NCBI GenBank assembly: GCA_024666565.1
Contig: CP088295.1
Span: 1,116,001-1,180,000 of the forward strand
Reading direction: 5' to 3'
Source: Svornostia abyssi
GTDB lineage: Bacteria > Actinomycetota > Thermoleophilia > Solirubrobacterales > Solirubrobacteraceae
DNA length: 64,000 bases
The notes under the pieces are model-generated. The model searched no databases. It saw nothing but the letters and a program-made list of their open reading frames with translations, and was not told the origin of the DNA. Position 1 is the stretch's first letter; each line of letters starts with the position of its first letter. Positions 62,690-64,000 of this stretch are shown here, one piece after another. The position numbers and the translations under genes were made by a program.

Positions 62690-64000
62690 CGAGTAGCCGC
62701 GGCGAGTCCGTGACGGGCAGTTCGACGACGAGCCAGCCGCTGTCGGTGCGCCGCACCACGTCGACCGGCACGCTCGCGCCCGTCATCGGGTCGACCGCGC
62801 TGACGCGGGCGTTGCGCGCGTCGGTGCCGCCGATCGTCAGCTGATAGCGCTCGGCGGGCAGGTCGAAGCGGGTCGGATCGCTGGTCGGCGCGCTGGCGTT
62901 GTGCACCTTCGCCATGTTCCGCGTCATGACGTACACCGGGACGACGAATCGCGTGTCCGACGCCTGGAAGGGCAGGAACGCGAGGGCGTCGCGGTCGTAG
63001 AGCGTCGGGCGCGCCGCGCTGCCGTCGCCGTGGAACTGGAACCGTCCGCCGTAGTCGCCGATCGACGCGAGCGTGAGCTTGCGCGGGACGGTGACGGCGC
63101 CCGGCGTTGAGTGCCGACGTCAGGCGCCGGATGCCGCTGAGCGCGGGGCCGCCCGTCGTGTCGCCCGGGTACGTGCCCGTGCTGCCGAGGGCCTCCCAGA
63201 ACGTCTTGCCGATGAGCGTCCACTCCGCGGTCCCGGCCGAGAAGAAGTCGATCTGCGTCGTGCCCTTGTTGACGTAGGAGGTCAGCGTCCGCAGCGCGGC
63301 CTTCGCGCGGAGATGCTCCTCGTCGGCGTAGCTCAGCGCGGTGAGCGACTTGCCGGCGGCGGTCTCCAGGTTGATCTCGGTCATCCAGAGCTCGACCGGT
63401 TTGCCCGCGGCGTTCTTCACGTTGCGCCCGTGGTCGGTGCTGCGACCCTGCAGGTCGGTGAAGCGCGTGGTGATCGGCGCGGTGTCGCGGATGATCGACT
63501 CCGTCGCGATCGCCGTGAGCGAGAACTCCGGGAAGAACGTGTCGTACTGCGGGTTGTGCGTGTCCACCCATCCCGCGCCGCTGTGCCAGCCGGACACGGT
63601 GCCGAGCGCGTCGATCGGGCGGTTGCTCTGCAGCACGTTCGACGGGAAGCGCAGGTAGCGCGGGTAGTAGTGCTTGCTCAGCGCATCGAGGCCGACCGGT
63701 GAGGTGGCGGCGCTGTCCCACGGGCGCTGGCTGGAGAACCCGTTGGTGATGCGCACGCCGGGCAGGTCGTTGGCCGGGTCCTTCACCCAGTTCACCGTCC
63801 GCTCGACAATCGTGTCCTCGGCCACGCGGCCGGGGAAGAGGTCGGGCTCGTAGTACCGGTTGATGTCCCAGAACGCGGCGTTGAGGTTGGCCTCGTTGGA
63901 GACCTCGACGTCGAACTGCGTGCTGCCGAGCTCGGTCCGCACGAAGTCCGTGACGGTGTCGACGTAGTCGAGCCAGCCCTGCATGGTGTCCTCGCCGGCC
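62673..64000 (-). CDS. Glycoside hydrolase-like protein (clan A), truncated and frameshifted
   Basis: The N-terminus lies beyond base 64000. The catalytic domain has VEVSNEANLNAAFWDIN (Asn-Glu, possible acid/base) and VELWMTEINLETAAG (possible nucleophile Glu), a spacing seen in GH-A enzymes such as GH39/GH5. A C-terminal beta domain (SIGDYGGRFQFHGDG, RLLVIDEG end) follows in another frame. CCC at 63100-63102 (plus strand) should be CC to join ALNAG to AVTVPRKL. The substrate may be the locus's own glycan. Confidence 0.65.

Noticed and set aside
1-64000. rRNA, tRNA, insertion sequences, phage attachment sites or replication origin
   Set aside because: None was recognisable on reading both strands; the gene order shows no transposase or integrase.

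Overview
The window is very G+C-rich bacterial DNA with dense, often overlapping genes, many GTG starts and many start codons lying 6-10 nt downstream of a TAnnnT -10 box. The split PurL/PurQ/PurS purine system, Wzz/Wzy-type polysaccharide genes, UDP-galactopyranose mutase and secreted RCC1-repeat proteins point to a high-G+C actinobacterium, most likely Thermoleophilia/Solirubrobacterales (inference from gene content, not from a marker gene). No rRNA, tRNA, transposase or CRISPR array was seen.

Layout. 1-4.9 kb: a truncated secreted lipase, a divergent NmrA-like oxidoreductase/AraC pair, a DUF3291 gene, a DUF3037/HipA-like kinase pair and a glutathione S-transferase-like gene. 5-26.6 kb: purine synthesis genes in the order purC-purS-purQ, purL, purF, purN, purH. 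They are interrupted by repair genes (nei, a photolyase-like gene, recQ), small genes (hotdog thioesterase, zf-UBP, GNAT, P-loop, CsbD) and three secreted beta-propeller genes on the opposite strand. purD, purM, purE/K and purB are not present. 26.6-34.7 kb: diguanylate cyclase, a response regulator/histidine kinase pair whose kinase carries a dead first half, membrane proteins, two RidA proteins, an acetamidase and a methyltransferase-like protein.

34.8-64 kb is the accessory region: a Wzz/CpsD-like protein, a Wzy-like polymerase, glycosyltransferases, UDP-galactopyranose mutase, two LpxL-like acyltransferases, two related lipoproteins (one a hydrolase, one lacking its catalytic residues), a Sfp-type phosphopantetheinyl transferase and a 13.8-kb modular type I polyketide synthase with its own thioesterase, then more glycosyltransferases and a truncated glycoside hydrolase-like gene. 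The simplest reading is a locus that builds a galactofuranose-containing surface glycan or glycolipid. The PKS would make a short branched, probably beta-hydroxylated triketide acid that the LpxL-like enzymes attach to the glycan. That link is inferred from gene context.

Four genes (an RCC1 protein, the response regulator, the PKS loading acyltransferase and the glycoside hydrolase) are each broken by one extra base in a G/C run, always a +1 insertion. This looks more like a systematic sequence error than four independent mutations.
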